Assembly (NCBI GenBank): GCA_009760855.2
Contig: WPIO01000004.1
Coordinates: forward strand, 11,916,501-11,980,500
DNA: 64,000 nucleotides
Reading direction: 5' to 3'
From: Cristatella mucedo
Lineage: Eukaryota; Bryozoa; Phylactolaemata; Cristatellidae
The notes beneath the pieces were generated by a model that was not told the DNA's origin, did no database searches, and was given only the letters and a program-made list of their open reading frames with translations. The position numbers and the translations under genes are program-made. Of the stretch, positions 1-13,092 are shown in pieces; the first letter of the stretch is position 1; every line of letters begins with the position of its first letter.

Positions 1-1620
1 AACTCAGGCGACAGGTGACTGTGGACTGAAAAGAGGTTAGTGCTGCCTAGACAAAATAAAAATAATCTGACTTCGTGCAAGCCTATTCTTTGTGGTCACA
101 ACGATAAGGATCGACACGGTCACGGCTGCCTTTACGTACCAAAGTAGCTTTTTGAACGGTCATCTGCATTCAGTCGAAAGCCAGTAAAACTCTCTGAGCA
201 GTTGTTTTAGAATTTTACTTAGAATGGACACTTGCTCTTCAAAGGCTGCTTTCCATTTTCTGTTCGCTTTTGTCGGGCGGCATTTCCAAAATAGGTTTAG
301 ACTAAACAGCCTTAATTTTGGTTTGCTTATCTGCTTGAATCCGATTTAACACAGTGTGCAGGGTCCAGCGAAAGATCGTCTAATTTTGCGATGCAAGACG
401 TTATCTTAAGCCTCGAAAAATTATCGCTCGGCTTTTGGCTTCCACGGATTTCCGTTTAGCTTTTTTGCTCTCACATCCTTTGCTTACACATAGTCATGCC
501 TAGAGTGCTCGGTCGGTTTCCAGATACCTCTCGCGACAGAAACAAAAGCCTATCAGTAATTGTAAATGCAATGAAACTAAAACGTATAGAGTCTGACTCC
601 AAAGCCAAATAGAGAACTGACGAGAATTTCACAACTCCAAGAAAATTTCAGAAAATGCAGATATTATTACTTAATATCAGATGAAATAATAACAGGACTA
701 AAAATTAGCATTGCCCTTAGCAAAAATAAATCTCTTTCCAAGTATTTTATGTTTTCTTGAAAGTAAGCATATCAATTGGTCAATGAAAACGCTTGAAATT
801 TTGGATGTAACAAATTGCCGCGAGCCATTGCAATCTAATCTAATTAAGCCGCAATCTTCCCAAAATTGGCTTAAAGCAGCTAATATTTGAGTGCATATTA
901 GAAGGCAAATTTTTGAAAGGTGCCTACGAAATTCTACACACTGCTCAAGGGCATCCACAAGCAAATGAGCTGCAGAGGCAAGGCATTCACCAAAATCCAC
1001 TTCGACACAGCTCTGCATGAATCCATCATATCTCCGAGGTTTTGTTCAAGTGTATCCACATAATATTCAGGCGTCCCCAAGCAATTTCTCACGCACTTCG
1101 CTACAATCCACCACAATAGAGGTGACCAATACCACAGTATACTATAATCGGCCGGAAATAGACCGGACATTGGAAGCATGAAACTCCAATTCTAATTGCA
1201 TATTACAGTGCACTTTGTGTAACGCGTACCCTCAAAAGTTCATGCTATAGGGCCAGGCGCTCTCTTGGACAATGCGCTGACCAGGGCTACTAATAAAATC
1301 CACCTCAATCCCGACCACAAATCTAGAACGATGACAAACTAAAACAGATTACCTAAATGCCCTTGAAGGAAGCTTCAATAACGATCGCATATTCTAGCAC
1401 GTTTTGATTCAAAATAAAGCATTCAAAGATTTTTCTACGAATTGTAAACGAGAATAGACTGAGATAGGCGAAGCAACAACCGCAACATGTTCCAATCCTA
1501 TTCGAACTATTAAAAAGCCTTGGGCACACTGATAGACTTCAAAGTGCAGCATAGTGACATGATAATCCAAGATACCAATTGATACCAAGATGATAAGCCT
1601 CCAGCAGCATAACGCTGCTG
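1..1620. other. Intergenic sequence, no recognised gene
   Basis: AT-rich sequence with no family I can name. On the minus strand two overlapping open frames (about 698-1018 and 934-1179) look more protein-like than random, with helical, Leu-rich stretches. They are in different frames, have no convincing splice borders and match no domain I recognise, so I do not call them a gene. Confidence 0.4.
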
Positions 1621-1664
1621 CGACAAATGGTGCTTATACATAGAGATAGGTCAGTTTACCCGAT

Positions 1665-1810
1665 TTTAGGGGGTTTTGACCCCGGTGTTTTAGCCCCCGG
1701 AAAGTTGGACCCGGACGGTTCATCAAGGGATGTTTCAACCACGGAGGATTCGAACCAGGGTTGTTCGACCAAAGGATTCTTCGACCCTAGGGCGAATCGA
1801 CTGCATTAGT
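1665..1810. repeat. Degenerate ~15-bp minisatellite (TTCGACC type)
   Basis: About nine imperfect units of 14-16 bp follow one another, each built around a GGNTTCGACC-like core (for example GGTTTTGACCCC, GGTTGTTCGACC, GGATTCTTCGACC). The open frame across it is a by-product of the repeat. A related array in the opposite orientation lies near 4.49-4.65 kb. Confidence 0.6.
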
Positions 1811-2049
1811 TTCGACCACTCCTGACTATGGAGTATACATGAATAATAAACAGCTTTGGAAGTTACCAATAACGTTTAATCCCTTACTTGGCTGTTACAA
1901 GACACACCTTGTTAAGAAAAATTAGTTAAGCAAGTTAAACCTGTGATCACCTGAAATGTGCATCAACACGTGTTTCAATTCAGTATTCATATGAGCAATT
2001 AGGAATGTGACAAATATGCCATGGCTTTCAGGTACGTGGACGGGTTGCT

Positions 2050-3430
2050 GCGGTTGTAAGTGGCTGCAGCTCATTTCACACGTTGCTGCAGCTCACGGTA
2101 ACGTTTCTTTGTGGGATGCTGTGCGCCTCCGACAGCATGCAGCAGTTTGGCCTTGTTAGACTTGATGTTTTTCAGTATTCTATCCAGAAACTTCCACATA
2201 ATTAGATGTTGACAGCTGAAGAGGGATTGCAATGCATTGTGCCACCCCTTGCAGATGTTGTTAGTTCTGGCAAGTCCACTAGCCGCAGCACATCTCTTGT
2301 TCCAAGTTGGAATACTAAAGAGAGACGATCCATACCGTTCTCCTCTTCCGCGAAGACGGTGTCCTTGAATGTAGGAGTGCTCAAAGTAGTTCACCAGTTC
2401 TTCAATGGGTTCCTGTTGAGGCATGTCTTCAACTAGCTCATCAGACGCGTCTGCATCATTGTTTTCAGGAACAAATGAGAGAGCTGATAGGCATCTCACG
2501 AACTGACAGAAAGTTTCATCCGTTTCGTTTGAAGTTTCTAGTCCGAGCTCTTGAACTTTCCTTAGTACACTTTGCGTCAGGTGGAAATAGCAGCCAGTTA
2601 TTCTAGCTGCAGGTTAAGCGGCTCGCAAAACGTTCATTGGCGCCATTTCAAAATCCGTGAGAGTGACCTCCGGAGTTCCTTGCGGCACGAAATCTGTGAT
2701 GACGGGAATCAATCTTTGATAAGTTGCCTGCGTCTTGTCTGGCAACAAACAGTACAGTGCAGCTGAGTTTATGCCCTCATCAAAGACAAAGCGGAAGGTG
2801 TACAGTTGATAAAATAACGCTGCAACAACTTTGAATGTGCCATCACCTAGCCACTGCTTGGCATGCATCATCGCATCTACAACAGTGCGATCGCCCATAA
2901 CTGTAATTCTCGGCCCGTGTGTGTCACCTTGCGAATCATGGAGCACTAAGTTGCGAAATATTTTTCTGGTATTTCAAAGGTCGCATTCGTTGGTAGTGTT
3001 GGTAACATCTGCCCATCGTTTGATTCACTTTCTACTTTACTTCTATGCAGCCGCAACGCACACGAAACAGCGTGTCCTTCTTCAGTACGGCCATCAGAAC
3101 GTGATCAGGTATGGTGTAGATCACAGCAGCTTGACTGGCTGACGGTCGAGCAAGAGCGTCATTCGTCCACTCTTTCATTTCTCCGATAGCTTTACATGCC
3201 AATGACTTTGACAGATTTCCTTCATGAGTGTGATCATTGAATTGGTGTCGAACCCTGTCGTCCAGAGTCTTCACTCTCGCGCGGCACTTCAACGACGTAA
3301 ACCTGCAACATCTCCATACTACATCATTCTTCATAGTCTGCCTGTGGAACCAGTATTCGTGATTACCAAGAAGCAAAGTACTCTTACCTCGTTTCGTCAC
3401 TCCATAATGCACTATACCCGGTATTTACCA
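2050..3430 (-). pseudogene. Decayed FLYWCH zinc-finger / MULE-type transposase gene
   Basis: Read on the minus strand, the N-terminal part (3412-3032) resembles a FLYWCH zinc finger: a Lys/Gly-rich start, then HEYWFHR, a VVWRCCR block, CRAR and a closing HQFNDHTH. The middle part (2946-2614) is a MULE transposase core with WLGDGTFKV and the acidic LTDFE motif. The C-terminal part (2610-2071) continues the family pattern with GCYFHLTQSV, VNYFEHSYIQG and RTNNICKGWHNALQSL. The order FLYWCH then MULE then WH/FQSL tail is typical of FLYWCH-MULE elements. It is broken: a TAA at 2614-2616 sits inside an otherwise continuous frame between the core and the HLTQSV block, and at least one frameshift plus a stop separates the finger from the core around 2950-3040. 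I could not find terminal inverted repeats. It is a transposon relic rather than a host gene. Confidence 0.82.
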
Positions 3431-3539
3431 CGGTATCACACATGCTCAGGCAGACGTAGCTAGGTACGCCTACAAAGACTACAGAATGTGTCACATGACG
3501 GCAAACTCCCGAAAAGTAACATCCATTCTTACCGAGAAA

Positions 3540-4229
3540 CGAAGTTGGTTTTTGCTTACTGGCCTACCAGCATGTGCGATCAGGCGATTGCAGCTGGTGC
3601 AAAACTCTGCAGCTAGGCTTGTCTGTCGTGAGCGTCGCAGTTGCCACATTACTCCACTTCTCGCCGACCTGCACTGGCTACCAGTCAAGCAACGGATTGA
3701 CTTCAAGGTTTTTTCCCTCACTTTTAGGTCTCTTCATTCAATGGCTCCAGCCTATCTGTCAGATATACTACCCCATCAGGCTAAGCATCGTACCACCCGC
3801 TTTTCGGAATCCAACAGTCTAGAAATACCTCATACGAACCTTAAATCCTTTGGAGACCGTGCATTTAGTTCATATGCTCCCAAAGCCTGGAACTCTCTCC
3901 CGACCTGCGTCAGAACATTCCCTGACCTGACCACATTTAAAAGGAACCTAAAAACACACCCATTTAGGACAGCATTTAGTGGGTCCCTGTGATTCGTCCT
4001 TGATGTGCTTATGCGTGCTGACACTGTGCATGCTGCCACTAACCACATTTGCATGCTGACCCTGTTCATGTCACCCCTAACCATATTATTCATTTCGTTT
4101 GTTTTTTTCAAGCATGATTTTACTTACCATTCAATGGCATTTCACTTTACAGCAAATGTAAATCGCCTAGAGAGAGATTAAGTTCTCTGAGGGCGCTTTA
4201 TCAAGTGAATTATTTTTATTATTATTATT
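3540..4229 (+). mobile_element. 5'-truncated L2/CR1-clade LINE, copy 1
   Basis: The frame from about 3553 to 3992 is the C-terminal part of a non-LTR reverse transcriptase. It carries the family signature RRLQLVQNSAARLV, then HITPLLADLHWLPVKQRI, AFSSYAPKAWNSLP and FKRNLKTHPF, ending in a TGA. An approximately 200-bp 3' UTR follows with the hairpin segment near 4162-4203 (CGCCTAGAGAGAG ... GGGCGCTTTA) and an ATT-rich tail at 4213-4230. The 5' end is lost, as is usual for incomplete reverse transcription. This is the cleanest 3' UTR copy for comparison with the others. Confidence 0.85.
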
Positions 4230-4489
4230 CTCTTTCACTCATGCCAAATTACACGGCAGCCTCCATTTTTCACTCACCAACTGTATATGTAATTTCTGAT
4301 AACTACGCAAGCAGTACATATGTGTGGTAAATGCAGCAACATTCTCGGTATTGACACGTCTTGCTGGTTAAGTACGGCGGGGCGAAGTTATAACTCGCTC
4401 GGCAGTCACTTCTGGTACTGAGTATACGTGTTTACACAAAATTGTTGCATTAAAACCAAATCCCTATTATATCCCTGAAAGTGAGTATG

Positions 4490-4650
4490 TCGGTCCAAAC
4501 GTTATGGGTCGAACAATCCTAGAGTGCAAACGCCCATGGGTGAAATGGACAGGGACGAATCGTCCGAGGGGGCCAATTTTCCAAATACTACTCCCTGGGT
4601 TCAATCGCCCGGGTCGAACACCCCGGGGTCCAAACAGCCGGGGTATAAAT
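4490..4650. repeat. Second degenerate ~15-bp minisatellite, inverse orientation
   Basis: Short imperfect units built on GGGTCGAACA-like cores (GGGTCGAACAATCC, GGGTCGAACACCCC, GGGGTCCAAACAGCC) run through this stretch. They read as the reverse complement of the TTCGACC core of the array at 1.67-1.81 kb. Confidence 0.55.
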
Positions 4651-4681
4651 GTCTGGTTACCAGTTTACCCAGTGTAATGCA

Positions 4682-5176
4682 AATAATGATAACACACTTG
4701 CGAAAGTGCCCCCCAAAAAACTCAATCTCTTTCTAGGCGCTTTGGATTTGTTACTCAGGAGATACGATCGAATAGTGAGTGGTATCATGCTTGATATACA
4801 ACATGAATAACATGGTTAGGGGTGCCGTGCACAGGGTCAGTGTGCAAGTGTGGTTAGTGACAGCATGCAACAGTGTCAGCACGCATAAGCACATAAAGAC
4901 GAATCACAGGGACTCACTAAATGCTATCATAAATATGTGCGTTTTTAATTTCTTTTTGAATGTGTTCAGTTCAGGGGATGTCATGACGCAATTCGGGAGT
5001 GAGTTTCAGGCTTTGGGATCATACAAACTAAATGCACGGTCTTCAAAGGAATCGAGGTTTGTACGAGGTATAAGTAAACAGCTAGATTCTGAAAATCTGG
5101 TAGCACAAAGCTAAGCCAGAGTAGGCGAGTAGATCTGATAGGCAGACCAGAGCCAAAGCATGAAGGGAAGTCTAGA
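4682..5176 (-). mobile_element. L2-clade LINE 3' fragment, copy 2
   Basis: On the minus strand this is the 3' UTR and last coding part of the L2 family seen at 3.5 kb. It is more diverged; the hairpin region lies at 4700-4745 and the RT C-terminus at about 4915-5170. Its 5'-truncated side abuts the tail of the next copy. The open frame on the plus strand here is antisense shadow. Confidence 0.75.
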
Positions 5177-6030
5177 GATAATAATAATGATAATAATATT
5201 GCACTTGATAAAGCGCCCTCAGAGAACTTAATCTCTTTCTAGGCGCTTTACATTTGCTGCAAAGTGATACGCAATAGAATAGTAAGTAAAATCATGCTTG
5301 AAAAACAAACAAAATGAATAACATGGTTAGGGGTTACATGCACTGGGTCAGCATGCAAATGTGGTTAGTGGCAGCATGAACAGTGTCAGCACGCATAAGC
5401 ACATCGAGGACGAATCACAAGGACCCACTAAATGCTGTCCTAAATAGGTATGTTTTTAAGTTTCTTTTAAATGTGGTCAGGTCAGGGGATGTTCTGATGC
5501 AGGTCGGGAGGGAGTTCCAGGCTGTGGGAGCATACGAGCTAAATGCACGGTCTCTAAAGGATTTAAGGTTTGTACGAGGTATTTCTAGACTGTTGGATTC
5601 CGAAAAGCGAGTGGTACGATGCTTTGCCTGATGGGGTAGTATATCTGAAAGATAGGCTGGAGCCATAGAATGAAGAGACCTAAAAGTGAGCGACAAAACC
5701 TTGAAGTCAATCCGTTGCTTGACTGGTAACCAGTGCAGGTCGGCGAGAAGTGGAGTAATGTGGCAACTGCGACGCTCACGACAGACAAGCGTAGCTGCTG
5801 AGTTTTGCACCAGCTGCAATCGCCTGATCGCACATGCTGGAGATGTGTAGAGAAGTCTATTTGACAGCGACGGAAGCCGGCGCTCAGCAGAAGTCATGGC
5901 GTACTTTATTGGGGAGCCAGTGCAATTATGTGAGGAGTTATTGAGAGTTGCAACTACTAACTTCATGAAAGACAAGCCTAGCTGCCGCATACTTCTGCAG
6001 ACTCCACAAGCCACATATGGCCTGAGTCTT
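5177..6030 (-). mobile_element. 5'-truncated L2-clade LINE, copy 3
   Basis: The minus-strand frame 6014-5415 gives the same RT C-terminus as copy 1 (RRLQLVQNSAATLV, DLHWLPVKQRIDFKV, SSYAPTAWNSLP, FKRNLKTYLF). The 3' UTR, hairpin and ATT tail come down to about 5177. The first residues (6014 to about 5840) do not line up with the family and hold a frame disruption. It lies head-to-tail with copy 2, so one probably inserted at the edge of the other. Confidence 0.82.
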
Positions 6031-6529
6031 CTTTATTGCTCATTAAGAACCGAATTTCTGTCAAAACGCTTAAAGTTTCGCACCCAAAATCAGAAATAGT
6101 CACGATTTAATGACAAACAATGTATACTGCTTAGACAAGCAAGTCACGTCTGTTAGTTAGAGGACCCCCCCCCCTTAGAAGCACGCACTGAATCATAGAC
6201 AGGTAACTACTACAATCTTATACAAACAAAAGACGAATTCACCGAGGTACGATAAAACAGGATATCGTTCTTGACCTTTGTCGTGTGTACAGTTTCAGAG
6301 CACACGACAATTCTCTAGGGTTGAAATATATGTCTGCGGAGCAGGTATTTCTAATTTTCCCCTAGTTTTTTCTAAAAATCAGGAGATGACAAGGAATCAC
6401 TTGCTAACAATTTATTGGCGTTTGGTTAGTAGGAAAGTTTGAAAATAATGAATTTGAACTTAGCTTAAAGATTAACCAATCTCGGATGGATATAATTTGG
6501 CAAGCAAATGAATGGCTCTAGTGTGAAGG

Positions 6530-7165
6530 GCAAGACTTGTGAAGTCGGTTAGCGGCTCGAATGGCAACCAGTGCAGATTTGAGAATGTGCAAAGTGGAGT
6601 CGCAATGTCTACGGAAAATAGATAGGCTTGAGTGGTGATTTTACACCGACTGCAAGCCTCTTATTGACAAGAAAGTAAGACCTGCGAGTAGCAATTTACA
6701 AAATGCTAGTAGGTGCGTCACGCGTTCATAAATAGACCAGCTTGTTTGGCTGCGGTAACATTATCTGGGCGAACCAGAGACTTTGCCTTGTCACGTAAAT
6801 GAAAGCAACCAGACTTGACTGTGGACCAGGTCTAATAAAAATTATTTTTTGGAAGAGGACACCCTGATTCCAGGCACAGGTTACGGGATGTATGCTGGTC
6901 GAGCAGATAATATTTCTAGAGCACGGCTTTCCTATTTCAGAATAACACTTTGCTATCCCCATAACTAGTTAGGGTTTTATCCCCAATCAATGTGAGAAGG
7001 TTTGCTGCAGTTCAAGTGCAAATTTCAACAAAATCTGCAGCAAGGGAGCTGAGATAGTGCAAGATGCCACGCGGCAAGAAAAACTTTAAGCTCAGATGCT
7101 GCTACGTTTCATCTGCATAGTAAATGAGAGCCTCTGTTCCTCTTTCAAAATATTTTCAAAAGAAG
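6530..7165 (-). mobile_element. Strongly decayed L2-clade reverse transcriptase, copy 4
   Basis: The minus strand keeps short islands of the LINE RT. One, near 7100-7125, reads IYYADE, a decayed YADD active-site motif. Another, near 6560-6610, is the antisense of the LHWLPV region (TGGCAACCAGTGCAG). Stops and frameshifts are frequent, so this is an older insertion than copies 1 and 3. Confidence 0.5.
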
Positions 7166-7768
7166 ATATTTATGGCTACTGAAATAAAAAGCTTCAGAGA
7201 TATAACGCACAACTAGCAAATAGACTCTGTATAAGTCAGAATTCTAGTGACGTCCAAAACATACTAGCACCTTTACTGACTCTATGGAGATTAGGGGATA
7301 TTTTTTATCTCGGTTTCTCTCAAACCTGACAGGAATCCGATCGGCCGGTTTGAAGTTGCGATGTAAGAATGTAACCTTTATGTCACTTCCTTTTCCAGTT
7401 TATTTTGTAGGATACTGGGATTTATCGAACTGGGTGAATGTTCGGCAAGTTCTCCTGACCATCGCCTATCAGATCCTACTTTATTGACTCATTAGTGCGT
7501 GGCCTAACCAAAGCTTCCTTGAAAGATCCTTGAACGCAATCTAAAGAGACGGGCAGATTTACATTTTTATTAGTGCAAGGCAACAACAAATCTAGGCATC
7601 TTGGGAGTAGAACATGGGTCTAAAATGCACTTTGGGAGACATCCGGCAATCTCATGTCAACTCTCTTGCCACCGTAGGTTCAGAGAAGTAGAGGAAATAT
7701 GTATCAACAGCCTATGTTGACTATTTTTACTACTGAATACACAGGAATTTGCATAGAGTATATACATG

Positions 7769-7781
7769 CGTGTGTGTGTGT

Positions 7782-7828
<47 letters not shown>
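7769..7828. repeat. (GT)n microsatellite
   Basis: An uninterrupted GT dinucleotide run apart from one GAGTG break. The Cys/Val and His/Thr open frames on the two strands are artefacts of the repeat. Confidence 0.95.
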
Positions 7829-8019
7829 TATGCGTGGTGCATGTGTGCATGCTTGTGTTCATTGGTTTGCCTAACAGAAGTGTTTGACCTTGCTGCCATC
7901 ACCATCATTTGCCATGTTACCGTACTGATTGAACTAGGAAATACTGTTGTGGGGTAACTGCAATGCTAGAAAATTAATGAGATTGTTTGAATACCTGTCA
8001 TGATATGCATAATATTGTT

Positions 8020-8478
8020 AAAGCTGTTACAGACTTACCTAGCTGAACTGCTGCATCAGTTTCAGCCTGTTCGCGCCCTCAGGTCCTGTGTGGACAATAG
8101 ATTAGCTGTCCCATTCCTCCGCTTAAAGACAGTTGGCGACAGAAGCTTTAGCTCTGCAGGTCCTACACTGTGGAAATCGCTTCCACAATTCTTACGCAAC
8201 GAAAACTACTCTCCAACTGCCGACTATGGCACATCCTTTTCAGCGGTCCTAAGCTGCTACTTTCATGCTACTCCCTACCTCTACTGCTTTCCTGACTCTG
8301 CTATGCTTCCCACTTTCTCTTTGCTGCGTGAGACGAAGTCTGTTGGCTACCGAATGCGTACCGAAAGCCGCTTAGGCTGTGATTGCTCTATACAAAACTC
8401 TCCTGGGTAACACTCACATAGGCTTTATGGCTTCGTGGAGTTACAGCCGGAGATACATTACATTACATTACATTACAG
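8020..8478 (+). mobile_element. 3' end of a second, distinct LINE family
   Basis: The frame 8020-8410 encodes a non-LTR RT C-terminus of another type: RALRSCVDNRLAVPFLRLK, then VGDRSFSSAGPTLWKSLPQF. The frame then drifts away. It ends in a pentamer tail (ATTAC)n at 8455-8476, unlike the ATT tail of the abundant L2 family, so it is a separate lineage. 5'-truncated and degenerate. Confidence 0.7.
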
Positions 8479-8984
8479 ACTTGCCACCAAACCTAGGTTT
8501 TGGACGCTTGATTAAACTGTTGCATATTGCGTAAAGTGGTTAGGATAAGTATGAAGCGAGGCTTTAAGAGTTATTGCTCTTTATTTCAAACTTCCTGGTT
8601 GACCGAATGCATTCTGTCGCGGGAATAACGTGCGAGCATATGTTCACTTTGAGTGAGATTTTATCTCGTCTTTTGGTTATTGGTCAAGTGCTGTTACCGA
8701 TTGAATTCGAGCTTCGCTCAACCGACTTCTGATTATTACGGCAAGTTTAAGAGAATTCTGTGGATAGCGGTGGTGGCCGGGATCATGGGTTTCAATCTGC
8801 TTGACCTCGCGCTTGCAATATGTAATGAAAGTTAAACTGTAAGCTGGAAAAGCGGAGCGCTGCACCGCGCCCTGCCCAAGCTACGCCCCGGCTTGCCACG
8901 TCTTTATCACAAGGCTCTAGCAAGACCAGCGGCAGAGCGATTACACCTAGTAGTGCTATTATTCGTCTTGTCACTTTTTGTGGA

Positions 8985-9260
8985 ACTTGACAAATCAATG
9001 TTAAGGATGTGTCTAGGTCTGCCCATGTCAAGTATGTTGTCTTCCATCGTCACGAAATTTGAGAAGTTGTCTGCCATTGAGGTAAGAATGTCAGCAATTC
9101 ATGCAGCAAGTGAGTTGAGAGGTCACGAGGATCTGAATCTAAGACGGATCAAAGCAAAGGTACGGTTGTGCGTCATCTGCATGAACATGAAAGCCTTGGT
9201 TGTGCTGCTTTCCGATTATATTGGCCAGCGGAAGAATACAAATAGTAAAAAAACGGATTC
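8985..9260 (-). mobile_element. L2-clade RT palm fragment, copy 5
   Basis: The minus strand reads HVHADDA near 9168-9195, a variant of the RT YADD box, with downstream sequence similar to the fragments at 7.0 kb and 37.0 kb. The plus-strand open frame here is antisense. No 3' UTR is present, so it is an internal remnant. Confidence 0.5.
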
Positions 9261-9788
9261 CGAATAGATCCTTTCAGTAACTCACATGTTAGGCACTCCT
9301 CTGGTGACTGTTGCCGGTGGACATCGAAGCTCTGGCAGTAATCTACGTAGGTGAGAACTCAGCTACGGCAGCGCAAGCTTTTTGGTAGCCGGCTATATGC
9401 CACTTGACTACCAGGCGCTTGCAGACTTTCTGCTCTACGATCTGAACCCGTCCACCGATCCTATGCGAATTTTGAGATTGCCTACCCAGGCAAGGAAGTC
9501 ACGTGGTAATCGCTCCATCCGCCCCTAGCAACCGTTGCTCAGCGACTTGCACGGACGCTCATTAGCTGGACTGCGGGTGTCGACTAGCGCCGGACGTGTA
9601 TTGCAGCCAGTGGCGGGAAGAGGTACGCAGCACCGATAAACTGCATTGCCGCTGCTGTTGCGTTGTCTCTAGACATCATAAATATCTCAGTTGCATAGCT
9701 TAGTCCTTGGTTAGAGGTGGCCCATAAGCCGGCATTGCATCTATATTCATCTCAAATTTGCCTGTTTTACAGGCCGCCTAAAGTAACG
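9261..9788 (+). promoter_or_regulatory. Tektin-4 upstream region and probable 5' UTR exon start
   Basis: No coding sequence is evident. A good acceptor (TTTGCCTGTTTTACAG) ends at 9772, 16 bp before the chosen ATG, so the first coding exon may be preceded by a non-coding exon. I see no unambiguous TATA box. The core promoter is unplaced. Confidence 0.35.
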
Positions 9789-12438
<2,650 letters not shown>

Positions 12439-12744
12439 CCGTCCACGATTCAGAAATTACACATGGTCGGCTTTGCCACCGCGAACATGGAGCCCTGACG
12501 TCACTGCAGCAGGGTAGTCCCAGGCTGAAGTATGGTATTGCGAACCAGAAAATCACTACACGTGACTCTGTGACATTTTCTTCTTACGTACTTGCTCAAA
12601 ACGGGCAACATTGAATGGCAATGGAGCATTGCGCACGATTTGCACCAGCTGTCGTGCGATGATGTGCAAATGCCTTGCCGCGAGCGCTCATAGCGTCACA
12701 GCCCTCGCGAGCCTCACTCTACGAGGCAGAGCTTTTTAAGTGAC

Positions 12745-12750
12745 AATAAA
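12745..12750 (+). terminator. Poly(A) signal for tektin-4
   Basis: AATAAA about 307 bp after the tektin-4 stop codon and the first good signal downstream of it. It lies in the ~650-bp space between the tektin-4 stop and the stop of the convergent gene. No other gene is visible in that space. Confidence 0.6.
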
Positions 12751-13092
12751 TAGAATAGCCACCTAGTGCACAGTCAAGCCAATGTCAAGGCTGCTCACTC
12801 ACAAAGCAGCGTTGCACAGACATCGTAGCCGAATATCAAAAGTAACTCTGACTTGTATTTCTATCGTGAGTGAGTACAACATCGACAAACGGCACTGCAC
12901 GATCAGCTAGCACCATTGGTGGGGCCTGCACACGTGCATCCACCCCTCGAATATTTCCCTCGAACCCTAGAAAATGTTCCCTGCATGCCAACTGAGGCAA
13001 AAATAGGGATGCCAAACAAAGAGATGCCCAGACCCTAGATGAATTGAGCGCTAAAAACGGCTCGGAATGGCGTCGAGATTGAGACTGGCAGC

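Noticed and set aside
698..1179. Two overlapping minus-strand open frames with Leu-rich helical character
   Set aside because: They are in different frames, lack splice borders and match no domain I can name; they may be a remnant, but I cannot support a gene.
4779..5114. 111-codon plus-strand frame, and similar frames at 5383-5631 (plus) and, on the opposite strand, 16749-16432, 42889-42689 and 63408-63118
   Set aside because: They recur because each is the antisense of the L2 C-terminus and 3' UTR; not an independent repeated gene.
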